Shown here one piece after another: positions 34,712-45,745 of a DNA stretch of 64,000 bases. The position numbers were made by a program, and so were the translations under genes. The DNA comes from Oncomelania hupensis. Its lineage: Eukaryota; Mollusca; Gastropoda; Littorinimorpha; Pomatiopsidae. The DNA lies in assembly GCA_036898135.1 (NCBI GenBank), contig CM072512.1, forward strand, positions 5,670,636-5,734,635, given 5' to 3'. The notes below the pieces were generated by a model. It searched no databases. It had not been told where the DNA came from and saw only the letters and a program-made list of their open reading frames with translations. How positions within the stretch are numbered: the stretch's first letter is position 1; the number at the start of each line of letters is the position of its first letter.

Positions 34712-34766
34712 TTTTGTCCCCAATATGCCCATGGTGTTGGGGGACGTTAATTTTAACAACGAACGA
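34712..34766 (+). mobile_element. Ultra-short (55 nt) retroposon
   Basis: A 55-nt insertion between perfect copies of TCTGAAAAAG (34702-34711 and 34767-34776). It contains GTCCCC (34716-34721), GGGGAC (34740-34745), GTTAATT and an AACGAACGA tail, almost the same sequence as 116-173. Confidence 0.8.
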
Positions 34767-34776
34767 TCTGAAAAAG

Positions 34777-34828
34777 GGGTGTCTTCTATACGCCATGTGT
34801 CCGGAGACGTTAATCTACCTACCTAAAC
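34777..34828 (+). mobile_element. Hairpin-tail module with changed but paired stem
   Basis: Stem GTCTTC (34781-34786) pairs with GGAGAC (34803-34808), followed by GTTAATCTACCTACC. Compared with the 29641 copy, stem position 4 changed from C-G to T-A and position 5 to a T-G wobble, so pairing is kept. Family-D copy 3 follows directly; whether the two form one chimeric insertion is unclear. Confidence 0.65.
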
Positions 34829-35385
34829 ATCCCCGTTGGGGTGCCGGGGGTTTCAGTATAAATAGTATCCCCACTTTCTGGAAATTTAGTGCTTTAAATT
34901 CCCACTGTCGCTGTCTTTCTCATTTGTTCTTTCTCATTCCTGCTCTGTTCTATCAATCTGCTATACTATCTTCTTCTTCGCTTGACCAGTCACCTACCTT
35001 TTTTCTTGAAAACTCTTCCGGGACAAGACTCCTTATTTGTGTATGAGGTCTGTTGGATCAGCTTGGGAATATTGGACGCTTTCTGCCAGGTGGTCACTAG
35101 GGCTTCCTATGAAGTTATTATTTAGCAATGTAGGCATTTTATATGTGTTTTGTTGATAATATATAATGATGTTTGTATTATATTTTGTTTTTGTAAACGG
35201 GGGTTCGATAAATTAGAGTACAGCCTCAGCGTCCCCTGCGTGGGATGTCTTTATTATAAAGTGACTGGCTGGTGGAGACTTTTAGTTTTATCACTAGGGT
35301 TGTTTCAGCAGATCTTTTATGCGGATCAGGGGTTGTCCGGTCTTGATCTGGCTCAGAAGAGTCCGCTGGACCTAAAGCAATAATG
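34829..35385 (+). mobile_element. Family-D retroposon, 5'-truncated copy 3
   Basis: Begins CCCCGTTGGGGTGCCGGGGG, equivalent to about base 128 of the full-length copies, keeps TATAAATAG, and ends GCTGGACCTAAAGCAATAAT with a TAATG-type tail. It lies inside the LTR-like element; the LTR resumes with CCTGAAAAAG at 35412, similar to the TCTGAAAAAG on the left. Confidence 0.85.
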
Positions 35386-35577
35386 ATGTAATGTAATGTA
35401 ACCTACAAAAACCTGAAAAAGTTGATTGCTGTAGTGATTTTCGGAAAGCGATCGTGTACGCAGTTGGTGTTTGCTGAGTAAAGTTGGAAAACTTCATAGG
35501 ACTCCTGCCTTGTTGCCGAGTGAACAGGCTGCGTGGATAAACGAATCTGAGTTACATATTCAAGCATCGCGGCTGAA

Positions 35578-36100
35578 TCAACTGTTGATAAATATGAGTA
35601 ACGCTCTGTCACTCTCTGGCATTGAAGTTAACAGGACATGGAGGTGAACATGAACGGCTTACTTGATCAAAGTACAATACGAGTTAGATATAATTATGTA
35701 GTCTGAGTGACTCTCTCTCTCTCTCTCTCCGCTCCCCCCTCCCCCCCACGGGTTAATCACAGTACCCGAAATCACGTTGTCCCTCTGTAGTTTTTGGGTA
35801 ATCGTCCTCACACTGAAAACGTCTGGACAGGCAAAACTCTACAACTAAACTGTCGTGGAAAGGGTATCTATCGCCTAGGTGATCACTATAAGATGGACAT
35901 ACCACTGATGTACCATTAATAATACCTCAATGACCAACACACCAGACCAGAAGAAAAGCGGGATGAGACGCGGCGCATCCCAGGAGTTGTTATATACTGC
36001 AGGTAATCTGACGAGCTGGAGTTACACAGCTATCACCGGTCCATTTAGTTTATCAACACACTATTCTCCGCAGCCGATGTCCACCTGTTCCCACTGAACA
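35578..36100. other. Gene-free stretch with a short TC run
   Basis: A TC run with C-rich end at 35710-35750; otherwise unique sequence. Confidence 0.4.
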
Positions 36101-36102
36101 AT

Positions 36103-36136
36103 GCTCCTTTGGAGGAGTATAAACCGAGGTCTAAGC
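36103..36136 (+). mobile_element. SINE-A internal fragment, plus strand
   Basis: CTCCTTTGGAGGAGTATAAACC and GAGGTCTAAG correspond to the SINE-A middle (CTCCTTCGGATGAGAGTATAAACCGAGGTCTAG in two pieces). It stops where the minus-strand copy starts. Confidence 0.6.
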
Positions 36137-36139
36137 GGC

Positions 36140-36462
36140 GTATTATTTATTTATTTCATCGTTCTTGTATAGCGCCCTCCAGCTCAAGAGTTGCTCAAGG
36201 CGCTGTCTGACACAGGATCTAACTCCAGCCACCCCAGGCGCCTGCCTGCAACGTTTGGGCGCTTAGTGTGGCGCCCAGACGACTGAGCACAAACCTGAGT
36301 AACCAGGGACGGGGGAGAAGAGACCTAGTGCGTGCTGGGTGTATTTGCGTTGCCAGCACTCGCCCGTCAGGATTTTTTTAAGTCCATGGGATGGAATGCG
36401 TGCGTGTACAGTCTAGACCTCCGTTTATACTCTCATCCGAAGGAGTAGGGGCACAGTGTCAC
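36140..36462 (-). mobile_element. SINE-A, 5'-truncated, minus strand
   Basis: Runs from an ATTT-repeat tail and TGTATAGCGCCCTCCAGC through ACTGAGCACAAACCT and GTGCGTGCTGGGTG to TACTCTCATCCGAAGGAGT. It directly abuts a plus-strand piece of the same family, suggesting insertion of one copy into another. Confidence 0.85.
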
Positions 36463-37185
36463 AGGGTAATTTTTTACATTTTTATTTTATTTTCGTAACT
36501 GCACACCGTCAATGGGTTTGAACCACTGCCTGCTTGTACAGGTTGCAATGTTAATACTTCATCATGTGCTGGTCAATACCTCCCCTTTCTTCTTTCCCGC
36601 CCCCCCCCCCACCCCACACTCTCCGCTTCTACCACAACACAAAAAGTGTGTGTGCGCGGCGTGGTTTTGATCTGATGTTAAAGACTTGTCAGCATGGACG
36701 TAAGAAATCAAGAATTCCGCAACTGCATATTACCTACTGACCCAAGATTGTATCGATACTTCTAGAGACCGAAGCATGTGACTATTGCTGTGCAATTCAG
36801 CAGTGATAACAACAAAAACCTCTAAGCCTAGTGATAATAATACGGAAGTGAAAACGCAGATCATCGGACAAAGTACACGTGACGTGCGAGTCTTTGTGTG
36901 TCCTCCGCCGGACAGTAAATAAACACAGAATACATAGGATGCGAGAAATAAGAAATAAGATCCTCTCCTCAGTTGATGTGGACTTGAAGATGGTTTATGG
37001 GGGACTTTCACTGTCAGCCTTCTTCTGTTCGTCCATCCTTCAGTCGGAATATCAGCAATGAAAGCTCTCCATAATCGTATACCGTGGTTGGACCTAAAAT
37101 ATATTTAACAAACTAGAGAAATTAGATAATATTAAAAAAATTAATCTAATTCAATAGTATCGACGATTTTCACTCTCCCCCACCC

Positions 37186-37226
<41 letters not shown>

Positions 37227-37660
37227 ATAATTTGCTAGATTATCGTTACACGTATTCTAGTGGGTCTATTTCTGCCAGACTGTTGTCATGCTATCAGCTA
37301 CCGTTAAGTTTACGCTTAATAGGCCTACTGCAGCAGTCAGCTGAGTTCACTTCAATAAAGCACAGGAGCCTGTTTTCAAAACCCTATAGGGCGCTTCCGA
37401 TTCTACCCACCCTAACCCTAACGGATCATTAAATGGACGTCCCAACAAGGAGGTCTGTCCAAAGAACGTATGTAGATGTGCACTAGTTTGTCCAAAGAAC
37501 GCCGTGTAAACATGCGCGCGCGCGTACACACACGCGCACCCACACACACAAAACACTAATACTAAATAGAAACAGGCAATATAACACTGTATTCTAGATA
37601 TTTGGGCCTGTGACCTTTATGTTAATATATTTTATATAATCAAATATACTTTAAACGTAC
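36463..37660. other. Gene-free stretch with a GT tract
   Basis: GT/GC tract at 37184-37226 and an AC/CG-rich run near 37515-37550; a short CCCTAACCCTAAC near 37408. No gene recognised. Confidence 0.45.
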
Positions 37661-37669
37661 ACCATGTCG

Positions 37670-37670
<1 letters not shown>

Positions 37671-37715
<45 letters not shown>
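37671..37715. repeat. ATT microsatellite
   Basis: (ATT)n of about 45 bp; similar sequence (TTTAA.CGTACAC.ATGTCGCAT) occurs on both sides (37649-37670 and 37731-37750). Confidence 0.9.
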
Positions 37716-38044
37716 TAATTCAATAGATTTTAAGCGTACACTATGTCGCATGATCATGGATAGGCGATAAGTTCTGACCTAAGATTCCGATTAGATTTGG
37801 CTTAACATCGAAATATCCATACTCTGCACACACAGAATGGCTGACAGTGCTAAACATCTCATTGCCTGTAGCGTTGAGACAACACAGACTCGCAGTTTTA
37901 ACACGCTATATTGGAAATTTCCGCGCTCGGACTCGGAAATGCATGCACGGTATTATTATATATAATACAGGCGGACTTGATCGCATACATTCAACTTGCG
38001 ACCTACAATCGTTTTAAAAATAACTAATCATTTTCAACATAGAA

Positions 38045-38235
38045 GTAGTAGCAGTAGTAGTACATAGTAGTAGTAGCGGAAGAGTATAGGCGATCTTTTG
38101 CAAAGAACTAACGAGACTACGTACGACACAGGCTTGAAGCAAAGGGTAGTACTAGTAGTAAGTAGTAGTTGTAGAAGTAGTAGTAGCAGCAGCACAAGCA
38201 GGAGTAATAGTAGCAGCAGCAGCAGTAGTCGTAGG
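38045..38235. repeat. Irregular GTA/AGC repeat region
   Basis: AGTAGTAG and AGCAGCAG strings interrupted by unique bases at 38045-38080 and 38145-38232. Confidence 0.75.
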
Positions 38236-38698
38236 TTTCCGTGAAATCTAGAGCCATGTTAGGAATAATGATAGTTGAAGCTAGTAGTTAGTCGAGCAGT
38301 GCGTTTAAGTTCAAATAACTTTAGAGCAGGGTTAGTTTGAGAAAATGGATGTTCAATTGTTGGCGAGTTGCTTAGTGATAAGAGAAAAAGGGAGGGGGAC
38401 AGAGAGAGAGATTTGTACAGCAAACTATGGGGATAGATGCGGTGGGTAATGAGGTGGGGAAGGGGAAGAGGGAGAGCAGATTTCTGCCACTGTAACTGTA
38501 AGTTTTGGGTATAGCTAGACCCTAGACCGATAAAAAGCAGTTCTTAGGCCTACACTACATCGATATCATCAAGCATCAAGACTAGTGACGATGGATAGAA
38601 AACTGGTGGACGAAAAAAGCATGGAGATGTACCAAAGAGGATCCTTTTTGGATGTACCTACTCAGCACTAATTACCTGTTTTAGAGATCACTGCCTAG

Positions 38699-38856
38699 TG
38701 GCCGGGTAGCCCAGTGGGTAGAGCGGCGGTTCGAATCCCGGATTGGCTGGGCAACGTTTGACCATACCATTAACTGGTTCGCTGGTGTCAGAATAATGCA
38801 ATGAGTAGTCGCCTATACGCTCCGGTGTGGTGTGACTATGATCTACAGTTAACCTT
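38699..38856 (+). mobile_element. SINE-B (B2), internally deleted head
   Basis: GGCCGGGTAGCCCAGTGGGT runs straight into GCGGTTCGAATCCCGGATTGG: about 30 bp of the tRNA-like head (the anticodon-arm region) are missing. The body and GTCGCCTATACGCTCC...GTGTGACTATGAT end are present. Confidence 0.85.
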
Positions 38857-39425
38857 AAAACTCCAGTGGATAGAGAGAGAGCTTGCGGGATAAGCCTTAA
38901 GGTATGCATCACCCTATGCAGTGTGTAGGGATAGGTAAAATGACCTAAGTGGACAGTGGACAGCGAAAGGACACCAATTACCGCAGCCGCCGATTGACCA
39001 GAAGAAAGAAAGGAGAGAACGATCTTGGTTGAATGAACACATATCTTAAAGTTAAAGCAGATTCGAGGAAGCCGAATAATTTACATAAATAAAAATGGAT
39101 TCACAATAATTCTTGCGAGTCTACACTGAAAGGTGATAACATGTGTACAACTACTAGCACTCGCATCAATATGATTAAGAATATGTATGGGAGGAATATC
39201 TTCATGGCTCCTCCTCCTTCTCATCATCATCATCATCAATATTTATTATGCATTAAATTTCACAATTGATTAAAAAAAATTAAATCACCATCCTTTATGT
39301 TGTCGTCAACACTCTCATCGCCATCGTCATCATCATAACTTATCGCAGTGAACGTACAACAGTCATCATATTCTTTCTCTTTTCTTTTGTCATCACGAAT
39401 ACTATCAATCACCATTTAACCTGTA
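38857..39425. other. Gene-free stretch
   Basis: AT-rich with a few CAT repeats near 39222-39238 and 39318-39340. Confidence 0.4.
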
Positions 39426-39430
39426 TATAT

Positions 39431-39535
39431 AGATGGATAGATCGATAGATAGATAGATACAGATAAATAGATTAGATAGATACAGATAAATAGATTAGAT
39501 AGATACAGATAAAATTAAATAAGATTAGATAAGAT

Positions 39536-39629
<94 letters not shown>
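39431..39629. repeat. GATA microsatellite
   Basis: Degenerate ATAGATTAGATAGATACAGATAA units followed by about 90 bp of pure (GATA)n. Confidence 0.95.
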
Positions 39630-39639
39630 CCACAAAATA

Positions 39640-40590
39640 AGCAAACAACGCAAATGACAGACTCGGACTAAAAAAAAAGACAATGGGGAAAAAAGAGTAG
39701 CTGAACATGAATTAATTAGAACGAAAACCTAAAGTTAGGAAAGTGACTAAATAAGAACGACGAAAAACGTTAAACTAAAAAGTAAACAGAAAATGAGTAG
39801 ATGGAAATAAGCTAGCGTCATGGCGTCATGCGCCTATGTGGCCGAGAACACGGCACACAACACATATAGTGATGTGTGTCAAGCCGTGTCACACACACTG
39901 AAAAGCCAGAGACTGAATTTTACTCCATCAGCTGTTTACTACTCTCACACACAGCCAAGAGCGGAAGAGAAATGATTTTTAGGTACACAGACGTGAGTGA
40001 AAAAAAAAGAAGAAAAAAGAACAGGAACGCATGAGCACAGAAAATACAGCAAAATGTGCTGCGGCTAGAGAGAGAAGTGGTCGAGGTTTACCCCATAAAG
40101 TTGAGCTCTAAGGCTCCTGTCATGGTGGCTGCGGGGCCTTGGGTAGCGTCCATTGTCTGAACCATCAACAAATCGCGATCAAAGCCGACGTTACTCCTCC
40201 ATCCGTGGGCGGTGTGCAAGTATCCAACACAAATCTCACTTTCTTTCTCATGTCGATCACTGACGGGGGTCGTTGCTGAAGCTCACTGCTGCCACTTTTT
40301 ACATGATAGGAGCGAATGAGACAGTAAAGCTAGTAGTAAGCGAGGGAAGAATCAACAAACAACACAGGTCGGCTGCTAAGTGTGTAGTTTGGAGTGCGAC
40401 GACGCCGCAGCGCTAGAGTACACATGTCCCGAACACAGCTAAGGCGCTCTCTCTCCAACTACAGAAAGCAACAGCACACACACAAACTCCGCTACGCCCG
40501 CCGTCCAGCACTACACAGCACGGCTTATCATTGTCTCTCAACGTCAATGAACTAAAAAGCTTGGAGAAGAGAAAGAAGGAGAGAGAGAGA
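39640..40590. other. Gene-free stretch upstream of a CpG-rich segment
   Basis: Unique sequence that becomes richer in CpG and GC from about 40100. No ORF with family features. Confidence 0.4.
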
Positions 40591-40690
40591 GGGTGCTGAC
40601 CCGTCGCCGCCGAGCTCGCGTGCTAGTTCTCTTGTTGGAAAACCTTTCTCCATTAGACGATCATGTGACCGCCGCCATCTTCTTTCAAGG
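40590..40690. promoter_or_regulatory. Possible promoter-like CpG segment with E/M-box and YY1-type motif
   Basis: TCATGTGAC (40661-40669) is followed by GCCGCCATCTT (40671-40681), whose complement AAGATGGCGGC is a YY1-type core found near animal transcription starts. The preceding CGTCGCCGCCGAGCTCGCG is CpG-rich in an otherwise AT-rich region. It might be a transcription start for a gene outside or undetected here; this is inference. Confidence 0.3.
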
Positions 40691-40717
40691 TGTTCGAGAG
40701 AATGAATTTGGGAAGGA

Positions 40718-40862
40718 GGCAGAGAGAGAGAGAGGGGGGGTGGGGGGTATTTCTGTGCGTGGAAGAGGGGGAGAGAAAGCGAGCAAATGGAAGAGAAAGA
40801 ACGACAAAAGGTCGAGCGAGGGGAGGGAGGGGGGAGAAGGCAAGGGGTGGGGGGGGGTGGGA
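40718..40862. repeat. GA/G-rich low-complexity tract
   Basis: GAGAGA, GGGGGGTGGGG and AGGGGGGAGAAGG strings; the ORFs on both strands are biased-composition artefacts. Confidence 0.8.
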
Positions 40863-40869
40863 CAGTTTG

Positions 40870-42360
40870 TTGGAAGCAAACGATGGATGCAACATCCGTT
40901 ATCCTGTGAAAGACATCCCTTTGAATTAATTAACAATTGATTAACCCAATAACGCCACCCTCTCTTTGCTACTTTATGATTCACTATTGATGAACTCCGT
41001 GCTTTAGGTCCTACACTAGCCTACCCTATTACTTTATCATTAAATCGAAGTTTGTGATAATAGGCTATAACCAAATTACCGTCGATATCTAGAACACTTT
41101 TAAGTAAACTACATTGATTGGCAACGATTTTTTTACGCAACCCGCTGAGTTTACCGTTGTTATTCATACAGTTGCGCATTCTGTGGATATTCCCCATTCC
41201 TGTTGTTCAGACGGAATAGACTTATGAGAAACAAAGCGTTCACCCTCCTTCCTAAACTCCCTCCCCCCCAACTCTCTCACCTCATTAGAGTCTTAAATTC
41301 CCACCTTCACCTCCTTCCCCTTTCTATCCTGTTGTAACCGCTAGTTGGTGAACGTGTCAGAACCACCACAGGAATAGATATATATAGGTCTGTCAACGGA
41401 GGGGCTCGCCGTAACCCTGTTGTTTACATTTTCAGCTACAAACCTCAACAATCAAAGAACAGGTTATTGATTTTCAACAGTACACTTGCCCTTACTACAA
41501 TAACCACTGATTTTCCAAAAGTGCAATTCTCCTTACTAATTAGGGATAAATACGTGGGACACTGCGCATTTGTAATGCGCTACATACACACGCCTTTTTT
41601 AGTCCCAGTCCCCCGTCATAGAATATTTCACGCAAAGAACAGCAACTTTAAATTCAATTAAATCCGACCCTAGAGAATGAAAACAAAGTCAGATAGCAAA
41701 CTAAACCAGTTAACACATACAATACAATGGGTACACAAGCTTGAGAGCTAAGAAGGGAAGATGTACATAAAGAGGGTGGGTGGGAGGAGAAGAGCGCATT
41801 ATTTCACGGTGTGACAATAACAACTAGCTTTCTCTGTGGTTCGCCAACACACAGAAGAAAGAGCTTGTCGAGGTGAGAGCGTGAAGGGGCCACAACAGGG
41901 TTACAACTCCGGGAAATATGCACTCATAGCCTCGCCGTGCTTCTTCTCACTCTACGACTGCTGTGCGTGGGGGTCCTCTCTCCCTTGCCGCTGGCTGAAA
42001 GACGCAGAGGTTTAGCGTATCACGTCACGTATGTTACTGGCAAAATGTTCCACGATGACGAGACTAATTGAACAACAAGGACAGTGAAGAAGAGAGTGCA
42101 GACCCCTTTCAAATCGCGGTGTCCTTAGTAATGCGCGCTCTTTCGGCGTAAGTTTGCGCCATTGTGAATCGCGTCTGAGCTCCCAAAATCCATGCACTAC
42201 CGAAAATTCAGAATGCATGGAAAAAATATATGCATGCGCCATACATAGATAAGGTTTGCAGTATGAACATTTTCATAGTTCAGATAAAAAGAAGCCTATT
42301 GTCTTCAATTATACCTAAATACCCAGAGGAACCAATTATTTCACAACTCACAAAATTAAT
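40870..42360. other. Gene-free stretch
   Basis: Mostly unique AT-rich sequence. No RNA gene, array or transposon end is recognised. Confidence 0.4.
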
Positions 42361-42363
42361 GAA

Positions 42364-42785
42364 AGTACGGCACGGTGGCCTAAGCTTTGGCTTGCGGATC
42401 TGAAGGTCCCGGGTTCGAGCCCAGGCTGGGGCATTGTGTTGTGTCCTTGAGAAAGACACTTTACTCCCGTTTCCTACTCCTTCGGATGAGAGTATAAACC
42501 GAGGTCTAGTCTGTGTCGCATACATTCCATCATAGCGAACTTTAAAGATCCTGACGCTCATGTCCTAGACGGGTGAGTGCCGGTGACAAGAACACACCCA
42601 GCATGCACCTAGGTCCTTCTCCCCCATCCCTGGCTGCCCAGGATGGTGCTCAGTTGTGTGGAGCGTTATTACGATGCACCCAATGCTGAAAGTTGGCGCC
42701 TCGGGCGGCTTGAGTTAGATCCTGTATCGGCCAACGCCTTGAGTCGCCAAGTACGGCGAAATATGTGTGCGCTATACAAATCCTC

Positions 42786-42848
<63 letters not shown>
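42364..42848 (+). mobile_element. SINE-A, nearly complete, AAT-type tail
   Basis: The head has a box-A-like GGTGGCCTAAGC and box B GGTTCGAGCCC (about 42411). The central domain matches 2957-3349, but the 3' end is the alternative tail: GAGTCGCCAAGTACGGCGAA, TGTGCGCTATACAAATCCTC, then (AAT)n to 42848. About 20 bp near 42655 are rearranged relative to other copies. Confidence 0.88.
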
Positions 42849-43013
42849 TTACAACCTTTTATGACTCCTGTGACGGATGCCGCCAATGATCAAGGCGGAA
42901 ATCTAGCTAAATCTAGATCTTGCAGTCCGAATCTCTCCAACTTTCAACAAGCAGTAAAGCATGTATCTTGTGCTCAGTTAAATATGTCATTTGCTAAACC
43001 GCATTCTTTCACA

Positions 43014-43014
<1 letters not shown>

Positions 43015-43054
<40 letters not shown>

Positions 43055-43143
43055 GATCGGCTGAGCGCGTGTTTGAGGGTTTGAGAGAGAGAGACAGCGA
43101 GGGAGAAAGAGAGAGACAGAGACAGAGATTGTGTTGTTGAACC

Positions 43144-43178
<35 letters not shown>
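43015..43178. repeat. Three GA tracts with a repeated block
   Basis: GA runs at 43015-43050, 43084-43128 and 43147-43177. Two of them are preceded by similar strings (ACAGCTGAGAGAGAG and ACCGCTGAGAGAGAG). Confidence 0.88.
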
Positions 43179-43179
43179 A

Positions 43180-43900
43180 ATAGAGTGTGATGTTTGAGGA
43201 TAGCTAACCAGAGAAATCTCCACCGTTGCTAAACGTTTGGCCTGGGCCTCCGCCTTCAACTTTTTGACGTCATCCAGCCCGTTGGCGTTTACAGGCGTTA
43301 CAGAAGGAGAAAGAGTAGAGGGGGAGACAGAGGAGCGAGAGGAGGTGGGTTGACGGAAAACAGTAGCTTATACATTTCCCCACAAGCCAAGAGAGAGCCG
43401 AGAGTGACAATAGAGAGGGCGCGATACAGACGTAGAACCTGGAATTTGATGACTGTACAATGGCTACAGAGGAAACCCCCTTACCCCCAAATGTCCCTTT
43501 CCCCTTTACTCCGTCCTCTCCCCTTTCCCTCCCCCCTCCCAGTCTCTTCCATTGTCGGCGCACAGTTTAGTCCGTCAAAAACCTCCCTGCTTGGCTAAAA
43601 CTGAGTGTCAAGAGACTAGAAAAGAATAATCCGCACTATTTCAACTACATTTTCCCGTCATACCGCCTGTGATATTCCGAATGGCCTAAGGCAAATCCCC
43701 ACTGTAAAAAAAAAAAGCTAAAAGGCTAACAGTGTAAATCAACTGGCAATGTCTGACCGTCTAATAACAAGACTATCTTGCGCACTACCTCACTAAGCCT
43801 ACGCTCGCGCGTGGCCTTGACAAGTGTATTCCCTTGTCTGATGCCTGTCGTAGGCCAACTGCCTTTCGCTAGTATTTTATTAGGCTCAGTTATCAGTGTT
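43180..43900. other. Gene-free stretch
   Basis: No recognisable element apart from C-rich runs near 43480-43540. Confidence 0.4.
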
Positions 43901-43904
43901 ACGC

Positions 43905-43947
43905 AACGTGTCCGGGGACGTTAATCTACTCAAGTCAAGTCAATTCA
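43905..43947 (+). mobile_element. Truncated ultra-short retroposon (43 nt)
   Basis: Between AGTGTTACGC (43895-43904) and AGTGCTACGC (43948-43957), direct repeats with one mismatch. It lacks the left stem and starts AACGTGTCCGGGGACGTTAA, then CTACTCAAGTCAAGTCAA. It matches the right half of the 29641 element. Confidence 0.55.
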
Positions 43948-44231
43948 AGTGCTACGCTCTTCCAGCTATGATTTTCAATATTTACATTCAGGGGATATGA
44001 TTGTCGGATCCTTCGGCCTTTAGATAATGATAATTACTTGCCGACGACGTCAACATAACTGGTTAAAAGATCATATCTTTTCATAGCTACTATGATTCGT
44101 TAGTGGAACATAAATATTCAGTCGTATGCTATTCCATAAAGTCCTACAAGTATTTAGTGTCTATCGGATTATGTCCCACATTGTCCGACTACAGTACACA
44201 ATTCGGACAGGACAGTGGGCGCTTTGGTCGC

Positions 44232-44303
44232 GGCGGCTTGGGCTGTATCCTAAATCGGCCAGCGCCTTACGAAGGAACGGTGCTAAGAAGGAATAAATAA
44301 CAA
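44232..44303 (+). mobile_element. SINE-A 3' fragment, diverged
   Basis: GGCGGCTTGGGCTGTATCCT and CGGCCAGCGCCTTACGAA, then a shortened tail and AAATAA. The terminal hairpin is damaged. Confidence 0.6.
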
Positions 44304-44333
44304 AAAAGACAAAGAATATAAGTGGTGGTGGTT

Positions 44334-44357
44334 CTTTTTTTTTTTTTTTTTTTTTTT
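44334..44357. repeat. Poly-T run
   Basis: About 22 consecutive T; it could be a minus-strand retroposon tail, but no body is recognised. Confidence 0.8.
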
Positions 44358-44703
44358 AACAATGATGTTTATCAGTAACTATCGGTTTAACCATCCCCCT
44401 TTGCCACACACACACGCACACACCCACACACACACACACACACACGCCAATTCAATTATCCCCTATTCTAACTTCCCTCCCACCACACACACACGTACTA
44501 TCCTCCCCCCTCCCCTTTCCATTCACCATCCCCTTTTCGTACAACGTACAATTAAACCCCACTACAGGAAGATCAGTCAATGATCGTTTTAACGCAGGCC
44601 AACTCAAAACACCACTGCTATAACTTGCCTTACTGTGGTAATATTATGACTTCACTTGACGTAAGACACTTAACGTCGGGTCAGCAATCACAACACTTAA
44701 AGG

Positions 44704-44767
<64 letters not shown>
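44704..44767. repeat. TC microsatellite
   Basis: Pure (TC)n of about 64 bp. Confidence 0.96.
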
Positions 44768-44769
<2 letters not shown>

Positions 44770-44875
44770 TAGTGAATCTCTCCCAACTTATCTGCATGAT
44801 AGCCAAACAACAACGCGGGCCCTGCCTGTGTCAGATGGCATGGATGTGATCACGATTTCTTTTTGTGTGCGTACT

Positions 44876-44972
44876 GAAGGTTTGGGCGGAGGCTCGAGTT
44901 AGATCCTGTATCGGCAAGCGCCTTGAGCAGCTGTTGACCTGGAAAAGCGCTATATAAAAGAACAATCATTTG
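44876..44972 (+). mobile_element. SINE-A 3' fragment
   Basis: GGCTCGAGTTAGATCCTGTA, AGCGCCTTGAGCAGC and GGAAAAGCGCTATATAAAAG. It lies immediately upstream of a SINE-B copy. Confidence 0.8.
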
Positions 44973-44983
44973 TCGAGCCCACT

Positions 44984-45184
44984 GGGGCCGGTAGCTCAGT
45001 TGGTAAGAGCGTCTTGCTAGTAACCGAAAGGTCGCTGGTTCGAATCCCGGATTGGTCAACGTGTGATCATATTATTTTCCCCCTTACCAACAACTGGCCC
45101 GCTGGTGTCAGTATAAATCGGTCCAGTAGTCACCTATATGCGAAAGTGTCGTGTGACTATAATCTACAAACAACAACAACAACA
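44984..45184 (+). mobile_element. SINE-B (B1), complete with CAA tail
   Basis: Flanked by TCGAGCCCACT (44973-44983) and TCGAACCCACT (45185-45195). Boxes A and B are intact. The 3' hairpin is GTCAC (45129-45133) and GTGAC (45153-45157), then TATAATCTAC and (CAA)n. Confidence 0.9.
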
Positions 45185-45287
45185 TCGAACCCACTAATAT
45201 GCTTGAAAAGCGCAGCTTCAGCGTGTACCGACTGTGTGGTTGATAAATTAAACCCTTTTTGTCCTGTCCTTTTTCAAGTCCGTGAAG

Positions 45288-45579
45288 TAAATGTAAATGT
45301 AGTCCCATAGCCTTGTGGACGTAGGGGAGCGTGATGTTGGAGATCACACTTATCTTGGGCCAGCGTATTGAGGGTGATGCCCATCTCTCTCCTTCGCTGC
45401 TTTACCTTCCCCACCCTTAAGAGGGTAGGTACTCAGTCACAGTTGAGTCAACTGGGGGCGTTGTTATTTGTCGCTTCACGTTTTGCGGTCACCCATCCAA
45501 GTGCTAACCGCACTGGGCGGTGCTTAACTTGCGACACAAGTAGCGAGTGCTCCAACCACTGCGCTATCCGACACCCCAC
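45288..45579 (-). mobile_element. SINE-C, complete with target duplication
   Basis: Flanked by perfect 11-bp repeats AGTCCGTGAAG (45277-45287 and 45580-45590). On the minus strand it reads GGGGTGTCGGATAGCGCAG, then the 5S-like block (AAGTTAAGCACC...GCACTTGGATGGGTGACCGC), the body shared with 16124-16425, and a tail of ACATTT-type repeats instead of ACCTT. Confidence 0.9.
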
Positions 45580-45671
45580 AGTCCGTGAAGATTAACTACG
45601 AAAAGGTTCAGCAGAGTTTGAAAGCCCGAAAAATAGCAAACTATAAGAACTGCTCTGTCTCTGTCTCGTTT

Positions 45672-45740
45672 CACCCGTCCCCTATACGCTTAATGTGTCC
45701 GGAAACGTAAATTTACTCAAAAAAAAAAAGAAAAAAAAAG
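45672..45740 (+). mobile_element. Possible hairpin-tail module with poly-A, decayed
   Basis: GTCCCCTATACGCTTAATGT and CCGGAAACGTAAATTTACTC resemble the ultra-short element, but the right stem is mutated (GGAAAC) and an A-rich tail follows. Target repeats are not clear. Confidence 0.45.
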
Positions 45741-45745
45741 TCTTG

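Larger units (their letters stand above)
34498..35577 (+). mobile_element. Solo-LTR-like element, interrupted at 34712-35411
   Basis: Two parts (34498-34711 and 35412-35577) together align with the uninterrupted reverse-complement element at 60684-61103. Conserved between copies: 5' TGT, ATTGGGTGT.ATTGCGTCAT (CCAAT and ATF/CRE-like sites), CTATATAA (34679-34686), and CTGCCTTGTTGC.GAGTGAACAGG near the 3' end. A polyadenylation signal AATAAA in the other copy is GAGTAAAG here. This is the expected promoter-to-poly(A) order of an LTR. No clean target duplication or internal retroviral-type genes are seen. Confidence 0.6.

Noticed and set aside
37404..37422. Interstitial telomere at CCCTAACCCTAAC
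   Set aside because: Only about two units, which can occur by chance.
45490..45579. 5S rRNA gene or pseudogene
   Set aside because: Only about 45 bp are 5S-like; they are part of a 292-bp SINE with its own target duplication and a second copy at 16124.
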